The notes under the pieces were generated by a model that was not told where the DNA came from, searched no databases, and saw only the letters and a program-made list of their open reading frames with translations. The position numbers were made by a program, and so were the translations under genes. DNA of 64,000 nt from the NCBI RefSeq assembly GCF_008329905.1, contig NZ_CP032155.1:4960001-5024000 (forward strand), given 5' to 3'. Source of the stretch: Mycobacterium sp. ELW1. Its GTDB lineage: Bacteria > Actinomycetota > Actinomycetes > Mycobacteriales > Mycobacteriaceae. Positions 29,153 to 38,361 of the stretch are shown one piece after another; position 1 is the first letter of the stretch; the number at the start of each line of letters is the position of its first letter.

Positions 29153-29214
29153 TGCTTTCTCCGCAGCGTCGATTTTTCTACGGGTACCGGTCCGCGGTGC
29201 CCGTGGGTATCTAG
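29152..29214 (+). CDS. Candidate Phe/Tyr-rich leader peptide of the chorismate mutase gene (20 codons)
   Basis: GTG at 29152 opens a 20-codon frame ending at TAG 29212-29214 that encodes MLSPQRRFFYGYRSAVPVGI. Codons 8-12 are TTT TTC TAC GGG TAC, that is Phe-Phe-Tyr-Gly-Tyr. Clustered codons for the end products of the pathway, upstream of the branch-point enzyme for Phe and Tyr, are the hallmark of a ribosome-sensing attenuator. There is no Shine-Dalgarno sequence, but the predicted transcription start coincides with the GTG. Leaderless short ORFs that sense cysteine are already reported in mycobacteria, so the mechanism has precedent. Expression of the peptide is not shown by sequence alone. 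Confidence 0.55.
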   Translation: MLSPQRRFFYGYRSAVPVGI

Positions 29215-29309
29215 CTGCTCAACCCGAGAGCCCCGCGGTCCGCATCCGGACCCGGGGCTCGTCTCTTGTGTGAGGCCCGGGATCGAATGAGACCAGACCC
29301 ACACACGAG
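29180..29309 (+). promoter_or_regulatory. Three-hairpin attenuator-like leader of the chorismate mutase gene
   Basis: Hairpin 1 (29180-29189 with 29195-29204, one G-U pair) contains both Tyr codons of the leader ORF. Hairpin 2 (29228-29260) has 8 bp, a one-base bulge, 6 bp and a CATC loop, is GC-rich and terminator-like but lacks a T tract. Hairpin 3 (29263-29272 with 29300-29309, 9 of 10 pairs) covers the first half of the GAGGAG Shine-Dalgarno sequence at 29307-29312. CCGCGGTGC (29192-29200) can instead pair with GCCCCGCGG (29230-29238, 8 of 9), disrupting hairpins 1 and 2. That is an antiterminator-like alternative. Confidence 0.5.
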
Positions 29310-29321
29310 GAGAACGAAGCG

Positions 29322-29594
29322 ATGACTCTGGAAATGGTTCCTGAAGCCGAGAACAACATCGACAGCCTGCGCGGCGAGATCGACCAGCTCGACGCCACGA
29401 TCCTGGCGGCGGTCAAGCGCCGCACCGAGGTGTCCCAGGCGATCGGCCGGGCCCGGATGGCCTCCGGCGGCACCCGGCTGGTGCACAGCCGCGAGATGAA
29501 GGTCATCGAGCGCTACAGCGAGCTGGGCCAGGACGGCAAGGATCTGGCGATGCTGCTGCTGCGCATGGGCCGCGGCCGGCTCGGGCATTCCTGA
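29322..29594 (+). CDS. Cytoplasmic chorismate mutase (AroQ type, Rv0948c-like)
   Basis: A 90-residue all-helical AroQ chorismate mutase, converting chorismate to prephenate for Phe and Tyr synthesis. SLRGEIDQLDATIL near residue 15, VKRRTEVSQAIGRARM near 31-46 and the C-terminal tail ending RGRLGHS match the short mycobacterial enzyme, which in M. tuberculosis is weakly active alone and is activated by binding DAHP synthase AroG through this C-terminus. GAGGAG lies 9 nt upstream of ATG 29322. The gene stands alone, with uvrD1 divergent and the acyltransferase convergent. Its 170-nt leader carries the putative Phe/Tyr leader peptide and hairpins described separately. Confidence 0.94.
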   Translation: MTLEMVPEAENNIDSLRGEIDQLDATILAAVKRRTEVSQAIGRARMASGGTRLVHSREMKVIERYSELGQDGKDLAMLLLRMGRGRLGHS

Positions 29595-29600
29595 GCGCAG

Positions 29601-31625
29601 CTAGCGCACTGCGTCCAGCAGCCACGGGGTCATCCACTTGACCGCGTTGGGCGTGGGGTGCACGCCGTCGATGCGGACCTGCACACCGTTGATCTTGTTG
29701 GTGTAGGTGCCGTTCGGCGCGAGCTTCTTGTTCAGGTCGAGCACGGTGACGTTCTTGCGATCGGCTACCACCCTGCGCAGCAAGGCATTCCACTGGTCGA
29801 CCCGGCTGGGCTGATCCTCGGGGTACAGGTTGCCGTTCGTCTGCTCGCCGTGCCGGCTGTACGGCTCGGTCGCCACCACCACCAGCGCCCCGGTGGAGCC
29901 GAGGATGTCGAGCGCGTGCCGCAGTTCGCTCTCCAGGTACTTGTCGTAATCGGGCTGGCCGATGTGGGCCCAATTGCCATTCCATTTGCGGTCCACCACC
30001 TCCCAGCGCCCGATCATCATCAGCACCACATCGGGCCGGTCGTGGCCGATCCGCTGCGCCCAGCGTTCCGGCCAGGCATCGCATTCCGGCTTTTGTTCCA
30101 GGCTCTGCCCGGAGTAGCGGTACGGCCCGCCTCGGACCAGGCCGCAGCCGATCGTGGTGCGGTCCAGGAAGCTGATGCCGGGCGTGGGTGGCAGATAGCG
30201 CATCATCGTCCACCCGATGGAGTCGCCGAACACCGACACGGTGTGTGGGCGCGGGCCTGCCTGCACCGGCGCGGCCAGGCGCACGGTCTCGACCGGGGAG
30301 ACCAGCGCGGCCTGGGCGATGTCGGGGCTCGACGCATCGATGCGGGTTCCCACCGGCACGACGACGACGGCGACGGCGACGGCCGTGGCCATCGTCGCGG
30401 CGGCGAGCCGGAGCTGGGGGACGTGCACGGGTCGCCAGCGCCGGACGGGTCGTTCGATGAGCCACCACGATGCGACCGCGGCGAGCAGCGTGATCGCGCA
30501 GCGGGCGGCGAACAGCGGGTATCCGGTCCAGCCCGTCCGCTCCCCGGTGAGCACCAGGAACACCGGCCAGTGCCAGAGGTACACGCCGTAGGAGACGACG
30601 CCGAGCGCCACCAGCGGTGGGGTGGCCAGCACCCACGCCACCGGGCCGTTCTGTTCGAGGGCGACGCCTGCGATCACCGCGACCGCGGCCACGGCGACGA
30701 CGATCAGCAGGCCGTTGCGGAATTCGGCGGCGCTGCCGGTCGCGACGTGCGTGATCGCGGCCAGGACGGCCACGCCGGCCACCGGAATTCCCCCGGCCAG
30801 CCAGCGGCCCCACCGCGACCGGATCAGCGGCCAGCCCGCCATCATCGCCGGCCAGTCCCGTACCAGCAGTGCGGCGGCCGCGGCCCCGATCAACAGCGCC
30901 TGCGCGCGGGTGTCGGTGCCGAAGTAGACGCGGTTGAGCGAGTCGTCGTCGGCCATCAGGATCGCCTCGGTGGCCGATGCCGCCGTTCCGATGAGGGCGA
31001 GGGCCAACACAGCCCACCGGACCGCGGTGATGGTCGGGGTCTTCTTGAGACGGCGGGCGATCACGGCCAGCAGCACCGCCACCGCCGCGATGAGCACCGG
31101 CCAGATCAGGTAGTACTGCTCCTCGACGCCCAGCGACCAGGTGTGTTGCAGCGGTGACGGCGGAGCGCCCTGGCTGAAGTAGTCGGTCTGGTGCGACACG
31201 AACGCCCAGTTCGCCATCCACAGGAACGCGGCGACCGCGTCATTGCGCAGGCCGCTGACGGCGTCGGGTGGGAACAGCAGGCGTGCGGCGATGACCGCCA
31301 GCACCATCAACAGCAGGGCGGGCAGCAGCCGGCGGACACGTCGTACCCAGAACGCGCCGAGGTCGAGCCGGCCGGTGCGGCCGATCTCGTCGAGCAGCAG
31401 CGAGGTGATGAGGAAGCCGCTGAGCACGAAGAAGACGTCGACGCCGATGAATCCGCCTGCGACACCGGGGATTCCGCTGTGTCCGATCAGAACCAGGGCG
31501 ACGGCGACCCCGCGGATCCCGTTCAGCGCAGGAATTCCCGAGCCGCGGGGCCGTGGCCTGCGCAGTTGGCTCGGTTGCGAGACGGGATCAACCCAAGGAC
31601 TTTGCGCAAAGAAGCGCGCCGTCAC
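29601..31625 (-). CDS. Membrane acyltransferase (acyltransferase 3) fused to an SGNH hydrolase-like domain
   Basis: A 674-residue OafA-type protein. Residues about 25-390 form ten or so membrane helices of the acyltransferase-3 domain, with LNGIRGVAVALVLIGHSG near the start, DVFFVLSGFLITSLLL and FWVRRVRRLLPALL. The C-terminal extracytoplasmic 240 residues form an SGNH domain, with VFGDSIGWTMM (nucleophile Ser) and the late DGVHPT (Asp and His). It likely O-acylates a cell envelope glycan or glycolipid. GTG 31625 is chosen because AGGAGGG lies about 8 nt upstream. The glycan substrate cannot be inferred. Confidence 0.87.
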   Translation of the reverse strand: MTARFFAQSPWVDPVSQPSQLRRPRPRGSGIPALNGIRGVAVALVLIGHSGIPGVAGGFIGVDVFFVLSGFLITSLLLDEIGRTGRLDLGAFWVRRVRRLLPALLLMVLAVIAARLLFPPDAVSGLRNDAVAAFLWMANWAFVSHQTDYFSQGAPPSPLQHTWSLGVEEQYYLIWPVLIAAVAVLLAVIARRLKKTPTITAVRWAVLALALIGTAASATEAILMADDDSLNRVYFGTDTRAQALLIGAAAAALLVRDWPAMMAGWPLIRSRWGRWLAGGIPVAGVAVLAAITHVATGSAAEFRNGLLIVVAVAAVAVIAGVALEQNGPVAWVLATPPLVALGVVSYGVYLWHWPVFLVLTGERTGWTGYPLFAARCAITLLAAVASWWLIERPVRRWRPVHVPQLRLAAATMATAVAVAVVVVPVGTRIDASSPDIAQAALVSPVETVRLAAPVQAGPRPHTVSVFGDSIGWTMMRYLPPTPGISFLDRTTIGCGLVRGGPYRYSGQSLEQKPECDAWPERWAQRIGHDRPDVVLMMIGRWEVVDRKWNGNWAHIGQPDYDKYLESELRHALDILGSTGALVVVATEPYSRHGEQTNGNLYPEDQPSRVDQWNALLRRVVADRKNVTVLDLNKKLAPNGTYTNKINGVQVRIDGVHPTPNAVKWMTPWLLDAVR

Positions 31626-31750
31626 ACCATGCCCTCCTAGTTCTTCAGTGCTGTGAAATCTAGTTCGCAAGCACGGCTGATCAGCGCAGGCGCGCGGTCG
31701 TTCACGTCAATTCCTTGCGGCGCCCGGCATACACTTCTGCCGGGGTGACT

Positions 31751-33322
31751 ATGACCGCCGGCATGTATCTGACACAGGGCCTGCATCGGGCGCTGCGCGC
31801 CGCGCCGCACGACACGATGACGATCTGCGCCGGGCGCGTCCGCAGTGTCGCCGATGTGGCCGACCGGGTGGCCCGGCTGGCCGGCGCCTTTCAGTCGCTG
31901 GGGGTCGCGGAGGGTGATCGCATCGGCATCCTGTCGCTGAATTCCGATCGCTATTCGGAGTACCTGCTCGCGACGCCGTGGGCCGGTGCCGTGCTCAACC
32001 CGATCAACATCCGCTGGAGCGCCGCGGAGATCGCCTACAGCCTGCGCGACTCCGACACCCGCACACTGTTGATCGACGACACCTTCCTGCCGTTGCTTCC
32101 CGAGTTACGTTCGCAGTCAAGTGGTTTGGTGAACGTCATCCATTGCGGCGACGGCGCCGCGCCGGACGGACTGCGCAGCTACGAGGAGCTGGTGGCAGCA
32201 GGAGACCCGGTGCCCGACGCGCATCGCTGCGGCCCGGATCTGGCGGGGTTGTTCTACACCGGCGGCACCAGCGGTCACCCGAAGGGCGTCATGCTGACCC
32301 ACGACAACCTGATGACCTCGGCGTTGGGGTGCTTGGCGTCCGGGTTGTTCCTGACCTCGGGCGGGCCGCTGCTGCATGCCGCGCCGATGTTCCACCTCGC
32401 GGACCTGGCGATCTGGCTGGCCCAGGTCTGCCGGGGCGGCACCCACGTCTTCATACCGGCGTTCCGGCCGGACTGGGTGCTCGAGGCCGTGCAGGCTCAC
32501 CCCATCACCGACCTGCTGCTGGTGCCGACGATGGTGCAGATGCTGGTCGACGACCCTGCGCTGGGCGACCATGACACCAGAAGCCTGCAGGCGGTGCTCT
32601 ACGGCGGATCGCCGATCTCGGCCGCGCTGCTCGAACGTGCCGCGGTGCGACTGCCCACCGCGTCGTTCGTGCAGGCCTACGGCATGACCGAGGTCTCGCC
32701 CGTCGCCACCCTGCTGGCGCCGCAGGACCACCACGACCCGACCCTGCGCCGGTCCGGTGGGCGCGCCGCACCGCACTCGGAGATCCGCATCGTCGGCGAG
32801 GACGACACCGAGCTGCCCCCGGGGGAAGTCGGTGAGATCACGGTGCGCGGGGGCCACGTGATGGCCGGGTACTGGGGCAGGCCCGAGGAGACTGCTGCCG
32901 CCCTGAAGGGCGGGTGGATGCACACCGGCGACGCCGGCTACCTGGACGAACGCGGCTATGTGTTCGTCGTCGACCGCATCAAGGACATGATCGTGTCCGG
33001 CGGGGAGAACGTATACTCCGTCGAGGTCGAGAACGCGCTGGCGCGTCACCCCGCTGTCGCGACGTGCGCGGTCATCGGCGTTCCCGACGAACGGTGGGGT
33101 GAGCGGGTGCACGCCGTGGTGGTGCTGGCCGCCGGCCAACACGCCGACCACGTCGCACTGGCTGAGGATCTGCGGGAGTTCTGCAAGACGCTCATCGGCA
33201 GCTACAAGGTCCCCCGCAGCGTCGAGGTCGTCGACGCACTGCCGGTGTCGGCGGCAGGCAAAGTCCTCAAACGAGAACTGCGAGCCAAGTATTGGAACGC
33301 ATCGCAGCGCTCGGTCAGCTGA
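31751..33322 (+). CDS. Acyl-CoA synthetase, FadD-type
   Basis: A 523-residue adenylate-forming enzyme. The P-loop-like YTGGTSGHPKGVML lies near residue 170, QAYGMTEVSPVATLL near 310, the adenosine-binding HTGDAGYLDERGYVFVVDR near 400-418, IKDMIVSGGENVYS near 419-432 and the catalytic Lys region SAAGKVLKRELR near the C-terminus. It should activate a fatty or aromatic carboxylic acid to its CoA thioester. ATG 31751 is used; GTG 31745 is an alternative. It is divergent from the acyltransferase (125 bp) and no operon partner follows. The exact substrate is unknown. Confidence 0.88.
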   Translation: MTAGMYLTQGLHRALRAAPHDTMTICAGRVRSVADVADRVARLAGAFQSLGVAEGDRIGILSLNSDRYSEYLLATPWAGAVLNPINIRWSAAEIAYSLRDSDTRTLLIDDTFLPLLPELRSQSSGLVNVIHCGDGAAPDGLRSYEELVAAGDPVPDAHRCGPDLAGLFYTGGTSGHPKGVMLTHDNLMTSALGCLASGLFLTSGGPLLHAAPMFHLADLAIWLAQVCRGGTHVFIPAFRPDWVLEAVQAHPITDLLLVPTMVQMLVDDPALGDHDTRSLQAVLYGGSPISAALLERAAVRLPTASFVQAYGMTEVSPVATLLAPQDHHDPTLRRSGGRAAPHSEIRIVGEDDTELPPGEVGEITVRGGHVMAGYWGRPEETAAALKGGWMHTGDAGYLDERGYVFVVDRIKDMIVSGGENVYSVEVENALARHPAVATCAVIGVPDERWGERVHAVVVLAAGQHADHVALAEDLREFCKTLIGSYKVPRSVEVVDALPVSAAGKVLKRELRAKYWNASQRSVS

Positions 33323-33325
33323 GCC

Positions 33326-33490
33326 TCAACAGCGCGTCATGTCCCGATCGACGATCTTTGGGCGCTGCGGCGCCTCAGGGAGCAGCTGATCGAGGGCCAG
33401 CATCAGGCCGGCGACTGCGCCGGACAGCTGCGCGGTGACGAGCTCAGACACCCCTCGGCGCACGGGAGCCTGCGAACTCCTGATCTTCAT
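33326..33490 (-). CDS. Small hypothetical protein (54 aa)
   Basis: An ATG at 33490 with AAGG just upstream opens a 54-codon frame ending 33326-33328, only 3 bp past the fadD-type stop on the opposite strand. It encodes an Arg-rich N-terminus, then a probable amphipathic helix (GVSELVTAQLSGAVAGLMLA), then a Pro-rich stretch and a C-terminal Cys. I do not recognise a family. Support comes from the plausible start signal and the 16-bp palindrome placed 20 nt upstream. It could also be a chance ORF in a 225-bp gap. Confidence 0.4.
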   Translation of the reverse strand: MKIRSSQAPVRRGVSELVTAQLSGAVAGLMLALDQLLPEAPQRPKIVDRDMTRC

Positions 33491-33509
33491 GGCGCCTTAA
33501 TTACCCCGT

Positions 33510-33525
33510 GCTTGCAATTGCAAGC
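33510..33525. promoter_or_regulatory. Perfect 16-bp palindrome, candidate repressor operator
   Basis: GCTTGCAATTGCAAGC is a perfect inverted repeat lying 20 nt upstream of the small ORF start (33490) and 23 nt past the gabD-like stop. The sequence around it is AT-rich for this genome (TAATTA nearby). The symmetry and length are typical of a TetR/MarR/GntR-type dimer site. It lacks a T tract, so it is an unlikely terminator. Confidence 0.5.
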
Positions 33526-33547
33526 GTGAAGCGCGCCACAGTTAGCA

Positions 33548-35005
33548 CTACTTCGTCAGCGCGATGTACTTGGTGTCCAGGTATTCGTCGATGCCTTCGA
33601 TACCGCCCTCGCGCCCGAAGCCGGATTCCTTGACGCCACCGAACGGCGCGGCCGGGTCCGAGATCACGCCCCGGTTCACCCCGACCATGCCGGACTCGAT
33701 CGCCTCGGCGACCCGCAGCGCCCGGTCCAGCGACTCGGTGTAGATGTAGGCCGCCAGTCCGTATTCGGTGTTGTTGGCCGCGGCGACGCCGTCCTCCTCG
33801 GTGTCGAAGCCGATGATCGGCGCGACGGGCCCGAACACCTCCTCGGTGAGGATTCGCGCGGTCGGCGGGATGTCGGTGAGGACGGTGGCCGGGTAGAAGT
33901 TGCCGGGGCCACCCGGGGCCTCGCCGCCGAGCGCGACCTTCGCCCCCTTGTCGACGGCGTCGTTGACGAGTTCCTGAACCTTGTTCAGCTGCTTGGTGTT
34001 GATCAGCGGACCCAGCTTGCTCGACGGGTCCAGCCCGTTGCCCAGGTTGACCTCGGCCATGCGCTTGACGAACTTGTCGGTGAATTCCTCGATCACCGCG
34101 TTGGCGACGTGGATGCGGTTGGCCGCGGTGCAGGCTTCGCCGCCGTTGCGCATCTTGGCCAGCATCGCTCCGTCGACCGCGGCGTCGACGTCGGCGTCGT
34201 CGAAGACCACGAAGGGCGCGTTGCCGCCCAACTCCATCGAGGTGCGCAGCAGTTTGTCCGCCGACTGCGCGACCAACGCTTTGCCTACGCCGGTGGAGCC
34301 GGTGAAGGTCAGCTTGCGCAGCCGGCCGTCGTCGATCAGCGCCTTGGTGACTTCACCGGGCCGGCTCGTGGGCAGGATCGAGAGCACACCCTCGGGCAGA
34401 CCGGCCTCGGCCATCAGCTTGGCCAGCAGCAGCATGGTCAGCGGGGTCTCCTGGGCCGGCTTGATGATCATGGTGCAGCCGGCCGCGAAGGCGGGCCCGA
34501 TCTTGCGGGTTCCCATGGCCAGCGGGAAGTTCCACGGCGTGATCGCGTAACAGGGGCCCACGGGTTGCTTGGTGACGATGATCCGACCGTTCCCGGCCGG
34601 CGACGGGGTGTACCGGCCGCCGATGCGCACCGCCTCCTCGGCGAACCAGCGGAAGAATTCGGCGCCGTACTTGACCTCACCCATGCTCTCGGCGACGACC
34701 TTGCCCATCTCCAGGGTCATCAGCGCAGCGAGATCGTCGGCGCGGTCGATGATCGTCTCGAACACCGAACGCAGGATCTCCCCACGATCCCGCGCCGGGG
34801 TGGCTGCCCACTGCGTCTGCACCGCACATGCGGCATCGAGCGCGGCGACGGCGTCCTCGGCGGTCGCGTCGGCCACCGTCGCGATGACCTTGTCGTTCGA
34901 CGGGTCGAAGACCTCGAAGGTGGACGACCCCGGCCGCTCTTCTCCGCCGATCCACAAACCAGTGGGAACCGACGACAACAGCCGTTCAATGTCTGGGGTG
35001 CTCAT
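33548..35005 (-). CDS. gabD: NAD(P)-dependent succinate-semialdehyde dehydrogenase-like aldehyde dehydrogenase
   Basis: A 485-residue aldehyde dehydrogenase. [20 protein letters not shown] near 155, the coenzyme loop [11 protein letters not shown] near 235, the general base Glu in MELGGNAP near 257, and the catalytic Cys in [10 protein letters not shown] near 291 are all visible. The C-terminal [17 protein letters not shown] is typical of GabD. It probably oxidises succinate semialdehyde or a related omega-semialdehyde. ATG 35005 gives the usual N-terminus, but GGAGG sits only 1 nt before it; GTG 35032 in frame is the alternative. It is divergent from pgi, sharing a very short promoter region. 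Confidence 0.87.
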   Translation of the reverse strand: MSTPDIERLLSSVPTGLWIGGEERPGSSTFEVFDPSNDKVIATVADATAEDAVAALDAACAVQTQWAATPARDRGEILRSVFETIIDRADDLAALMTLEMGKVVAESMGEVKYGAEFFRWFAEEAVRIGGRYTPSPAGNGRIIVTKQPVGPCYAITPWNFPLAMGTRKIGPAFAAGCTMIIKPAQETPLTMLLLAKLMAEAGLPEGVLSILPTSRPGEVTKALIDDGRLRKLTFTGSTGVGKALVAQSADKLLRTSMELGGNAPFVVFDDADVDAAVDGAMLAKMRNGGEACTAANRIHVANAVIEEFTDKFVKRMAEVNLGNGLDPSSKLGPLINTKQLNKVQELVNDAVDKGAKVALGGEAPGGPGNFYPATVLTDIPPTARILTEEVFGPVAPIIGFDTEEDGVAAANNTEYGLAAYIYTESLDRALRVAEAIESGMVGVNRGVISDPAAPFGGVKESGFGREGGIEGIDEYLDTKYIALTK

Positions 35006-35042
35006 ACCTCCATCATGTACACCTTTGGTCACCTCGTCACAC

Positions 35043-35056
35043 TAGGGTCGAACGAA
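35043..35056 (+). promoter_or_regulatory. Predicted leaderless -10 of pgi
   Basis: TAGGGT (TANNNT) at 35043-35048 ends 8 nt before ATG 35056. No Shine-Dalgarno sequence is present, so pgi is probably translated from a leaderless transcript. Confidence 0.45.
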
Positions 35057-36705
35057 TGACTGGAGACATTTCCGCCACGCCTGAATGGAACGCGCTGAGT
35101 CGCCACCACGACCAGATCGCCGGGAAGCACCTCCGTGAGTTTTTCCACGAAGATCCCGCCCGCGGCCGCGAGCTCACCCTGACCGTCGGCGACCTCTACA
35201 TCGACTACAGCAAGCACCGCGTCACCCGGGAGACACTGTCGCTGCTGGTCGATCTCGCCCGCGCCGCCAACCTCGAAGAGCGCCGCGACGCCATGCTGTC
35301 CGGCCAGCACATCAACACCTCCGAGGACCGCGCGGTGCTGCACACCGCACTGCGGCTGCCGCGCGACGCCACGCTGGAGGTCGACGGCCAGAACGTGGTC
35401 GCCGACGTGCACCAGGTGCTCGACGCGATGGGCGACTTCACCGACCGGTTGCGCAACGGCGAGTGGACCGGCGCCACCGGCGAGCGGATCAAGACCGTCG
35501 TCAACATCGGCATCGGCGGCTCGGATCTGGGCCCGGTGATGGTGTATCAGGCGTTGCGACACTACGCCGATGCCGGTATCTCGGCGCGGTTCGTGTCCAA
35601 CGTCGACCCGGCGGACCTGGTCGCCAAGCTCGACGGACTCGACCCTGCCACAACGCTTTTCATCGTCGCATCCAAGACGTTCTCGACGCTGGAGACGTTG
35701 ACCAACGCCACCGCAGCGCGTCGCTGGCTCACCGACGCGCTCGGCGACGCCGCGGTGTCGAAGCACTTCGTGGCTGTCTCCACGAACAAGAAGCTGGTCG
35801 ACGAGTTCGGCATCAACACCGCCAACATGTTCGGCTTCTGGGACTGGGTGGGCGGCCGCTACTCGGTGGATTCGGCGATCGGCCTGTCGGTGATGGCGGT
35901 GATCGGCCGGGAGGCGTTCGCCGACTTCCTGTCCGGTTTCCACATCGTCGACCGCCACTTCGCCACTGCGCCTTTGGAATCCAATGCGCCGGCACTGCTC
36001 GGACTGATCGGCCTGTGGTATTCGGACTTCTTCGGCGCCGAGACCCGCGCGGTGCTGCCGTACTCGAATGACCTGTCCCGGTTCGCTGCGTACCTGCAGC
36101 AGCTGACGATGGAGTCCAACGGCAAATCGGTCAAATCGGACGGGACCCCTGTAACGACTCAGACCGGCGAGATCTTCTGGGGCGAACCGGGAACCAACGG
36201 CCAGCACGCGTTCTACCAACTGCTGCACCAGGGCACCCGGCTGGTGCCCGCCGACTTCATCGGGTTCTCCCAGCCCACCGACGATCTGCCGACCGCCGAC
36301 GGGTCGGGCAGCATGCACGACCTGCTGATGAGCAACTTCTTCGCCCAGACCCAGGTGCTGGCGTTCGGCAAGACCGCCGAGGAGATCGCGGCCGAGGGCA
36401 CCCCGGCCAATGTCGTTCCGCACAAGGTGATGCCGGGCAACCGGCCGAGCACGTCGATCCTGGCGGACCGGTTGACCCCGTCGGTCGTGGGCCAGCTGAT
36501 CGCGCTCTACGAGCATCAGGTCTTCACCGAAGGCGTGATCTGGGGTATCGACTCGTTCGACCAGTGGGGCGTCGAACTGGGCAAGACTCAGGCGAAGGCG
36601 CTGCTCGGGGTGATCACCAGCGACGGCTCACCGCCCGAGCAGACCGACAGCTCGACCGATGAGCTGGTGCGGCGTTATCGGACCGAAAGGGGCCGAACCC
36701 GCTAG
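35056..36705 (+). CDS. pgi: Glucose-6-phosphate isomerase
   Basis: A 549-residue phosphoglucose isomerase interconverting glucose-6-phosphate and fructose-6-phosphate. [19 protein letters not shown] near residue 153 and [12 protein letters not shown] near 205 bind the sugar phosphate. The catalytic [18 protein letters not shown] region (Glu and His) is near 380, and the second signature [15 protein letters not shown] is near 508. Length is standard for the bacterial type. Its stop overlaps that of the convergent SDR gene by 4 bp. Confidence 0.97.
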   Translation: MTGDISATPEWNALSRHHDQIAGKHLREFFHEDPARGRELTLTVGDLYIDYSKHRVTRETLSLLVDLARAANLEERRDAMLSGQHINTSEDRAVLHTALRLPRDATLEVDGQNVVADVHQVLDAMGDFTDRLRNGEWTGATGERIKTVVNIGIGGSDLGPVMVYQALRHYADAGISARFVSNVDPADLVAKLDGLDPATTLFIVASKTFSTLETLTNATAARRWLTDALGDAAVSKHFVAVSTNKKLVDEFGINTANMFGFWDWVGGRYSVDSAIGLSVMAVIGREAFADFLSGFHIVDRHFATAPLESNAPALLGLIGLWYSDFFGAETRAVLPYSNDLSRFAAYLQQLTMESNGKSVKSDGTPVTTQTGEIFWGEPGTNGQHAFYQLLHQGTRLVPADFIGFSQPTDDLPTADGSGSMHDLLMSNFFAQTQVLAFGKTAEEIAAEGTPANVVPHKVMPGNRPSTSILADRLTPSVVGQLIALYEHQVFTEGVIWGIDSFDQWGVELGKTQAKALLGVITSDGSPPEQTDSSTDELVRRYRTERGRTR

Positions 36706-37451
36706 GCGAACAGTTTGGTGAACCGGGTCGGCACGACCTTCATCAGCGCCACCAGCGGAATCCACGGCCACCCGGGCACGACCGCCCGCCCGGGTTCCCG
36801 CTCGATGGCCGCGACGATCTGGCGCACGCCGGTGTCGGTGTCGACCATCAACATGGTGGTCTTCGATTTCGCGGTCATCTCCGACTCGATGTAGCCGGGT
36901 TCGATGACGGTGACTCTGATTGGGCCGGAAGCATATTCGGCACGCAATGACTCACCCAGCGAACTCAGCCCGGCCTTGCTCGCCGCGTAGGCGGCCTTGA
37001 CGCCGGGAACGCCGCGGTTGCCCATCACACTCGACATCAGCACCAGATGCCCCGCGCCCGCTGCCCTGAACATCGCCAGCGCGGCTTCGATCTGCACCAG
37101 CGCGGAGACCAGGTTGGTCTCGATGGTGGCCTTGTTGGCCCATAACTTGCCGGAGCCGAGCGGGGCGCCCTTGCCGATCCCGGCGTTGACGATGACCCGA
37201 TCTATGCCGCCGAGTTGATCGGAGAGTTCGGCGAACACTTCGGGCACCCGGTCGTGGTCGTCGACGTCGAGCGCCGCGACGGCAACCGTGATGTTCGGGT
37301 GTCGCCCGCTCAGTTCGGCCTTCAGCTCGTCGAGGCGATCCAGACGGCGCGCGCACAACGCCAGATCGCGGCCTTTGGCCGCGAACGAGCGGGCCATTCC
37401 GGCCCCGAGTCCGGAACTCGCCCCGGTGATGAGGATCTTCTGCCGAGTCAC
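36702..37451 (-). CDS. Short-chain dehydrogenase/reductase (Rv0945-like)
   Basis: A 249-residue classical SDR. The cofactor motif [13 protein letters not shown] is at residues 8-20, NAGIGKG near 90, and the catalytic Ser in LMSSVMGN with Tyr-Lys in [11 protein letters not shown] near 155-165. The C-terminal stretch beyond residue 195 is hydrophobic and may touch a membrane or lipid substrate. It likely reduces or oxidises a lipid-derived hydroxyl or keto group. It is convergent with pgi and lies 37 bp downstream of the Fpg/Nei gene on the same strand, so they may be co-transcribed. Confidence 0.86.
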   Translation of the reverse strand: MTRQKILITGASSGLGAGMARSFAAKGRDLALCARRLDRLDELKAELSGRHPNITVAVAALDVDDHDRVPEVFAELSDQLGGIDRVIVNAGIGKGAPLGSGKLWANKATIETNLVSALVQIEAALAMFRAAGAGHLVLMSSVMGNRGVPGVKAAYAASKAGLSSLGESLRAEYASGPIRVTVIEPGYIESEMTAKSKTTMLMVDTDTGVRQIVAAIEREPGRAVVPGWPWIPLVALMKVVPTRFTKLFA

Positions 37452-37488
37452 CGGCCCACCCTATTCCCCGGGTCCTGCCCGCCGGACG

Positions 37489-38352
37489 CTACTTCAGCAG
37501 CTTCGACATCCGCCGATCGGCCAGCACCTTGCCTCCGGTCTGACACGTCGGGCAGTACTGAAACGACTTGTCGACGAAGGACACCTCACGCACCGTGTCT
37601 CCGCACACCGGGCAAGGCAACCCCGTGCGGGCATGGACCCGTAGTCCGGATCGCTTCTCCCCCTTCAGGGTTGCCGCCTGCTGCCCCACCGACCGCTGCA
37701 CGGCGTCGGTCAGCACGGTGATCATCGCGTCGTGCAGGGCGCCGAGTTGTGCGGCGGTGAGCTTGTTGGCCGTCGCGAACGGCGACAGTTTCGCGACGTG
37801 CAGGATCTCGTCGCTGTAGGCGTTGCCGATTCCGGCGATCACCTTCTGGTCGGTGATCACCGTCTTGATCCGCCCAGTGTGCGGCTTCAGAATGTCCGCG
37901 AGCTGTTCGGGGCCGATCTCCAGCGCGTCGGGTCCCAGTGTTGCGATGCCGGGCACCGTGGCCGGGTCGTCGACGATCCACACCGCGAGTCGCTTCTGGG
38001 TGCCGGCCTCGGTCAGGTCGAAACCGGGGGCCTCGCCGGGCGTTCCGAGGTGTACCCGCAGGCCGATCGGGCCCTTACCCGGTTTCAGCGGCGCGGCCGC
38101 GAGCTTGTCGCTCCACTTCAGCCAACCCGCCCTGGACAGGTGGGTGATCAGCCACAGCCCGCCGGCGTGCATGCCGAGGTACTTGCCCCAGCGCGCCGCG
38201 CCCGTCACGGGTTGTCCGTGCAGCGCCGTCGGCGGCGGATCGAACGTCTTCAGCACCGAGAGCGCCGCGATGTCGACGCGCCCGACCGTCTGGCCGACCG
38301 CGTGCCGACGCAGATGGTCGGCGAGGGCCTCGACTTCGGGCAGTTCGGGCAT
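37489..38352 (-). CDS. Fpg/Nei-family DNA glycosylase (Rv0944-like, full length)
   Basis: A 287-residue base-excision glycosylase/AP lyase. The N-terminal catalytic MPELPEVE supplies Pro2 and Glu3. The helix-two-turn-helix region has DQKVIAGIGNAYSDEIL near residues 167-183. The C-terminal zinc finger is complete with CPVC at 247-250 and CPTC at 267-270. It should excise oxidised bases such as 8-oxoguanine or oxidised pyrimidines. From memory, the M. tuberculosis equivalent Rv0944 is a short, probably partial Fpg; here the enzyme looks complete. It lies 9 bp downstream of the small phage-holin-like membrane protein gene. Confidence 0.9.
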   Translation of the reverse strand: MPELPEVEALADHLRRHAVGQTVGRVDIAALSVLKTFDPPPTALHGQPVTGAARWGKYLGMHAGGLWLITHLSRAGWLKWSDKLAAAPLKPGKGPIGLRVHLGTPGEAPGFDLTEAGTQKRLAVWIVDDPATVPGIATLGPDALEIGPEQLADILKPHTGRIKTVITDQKVIAGIGNAYSDEILHVAKLSPFATANKLTAAQLGALHDAMITVLTDAVQRSVGQQAATLKGEKRSGLRVHARTGLPCPVCGDTVREVSFVDKSFQYCPTCQTGGKVLADRRMSKLLK

Positions 38353-38361
38353 ACGTTCAGG

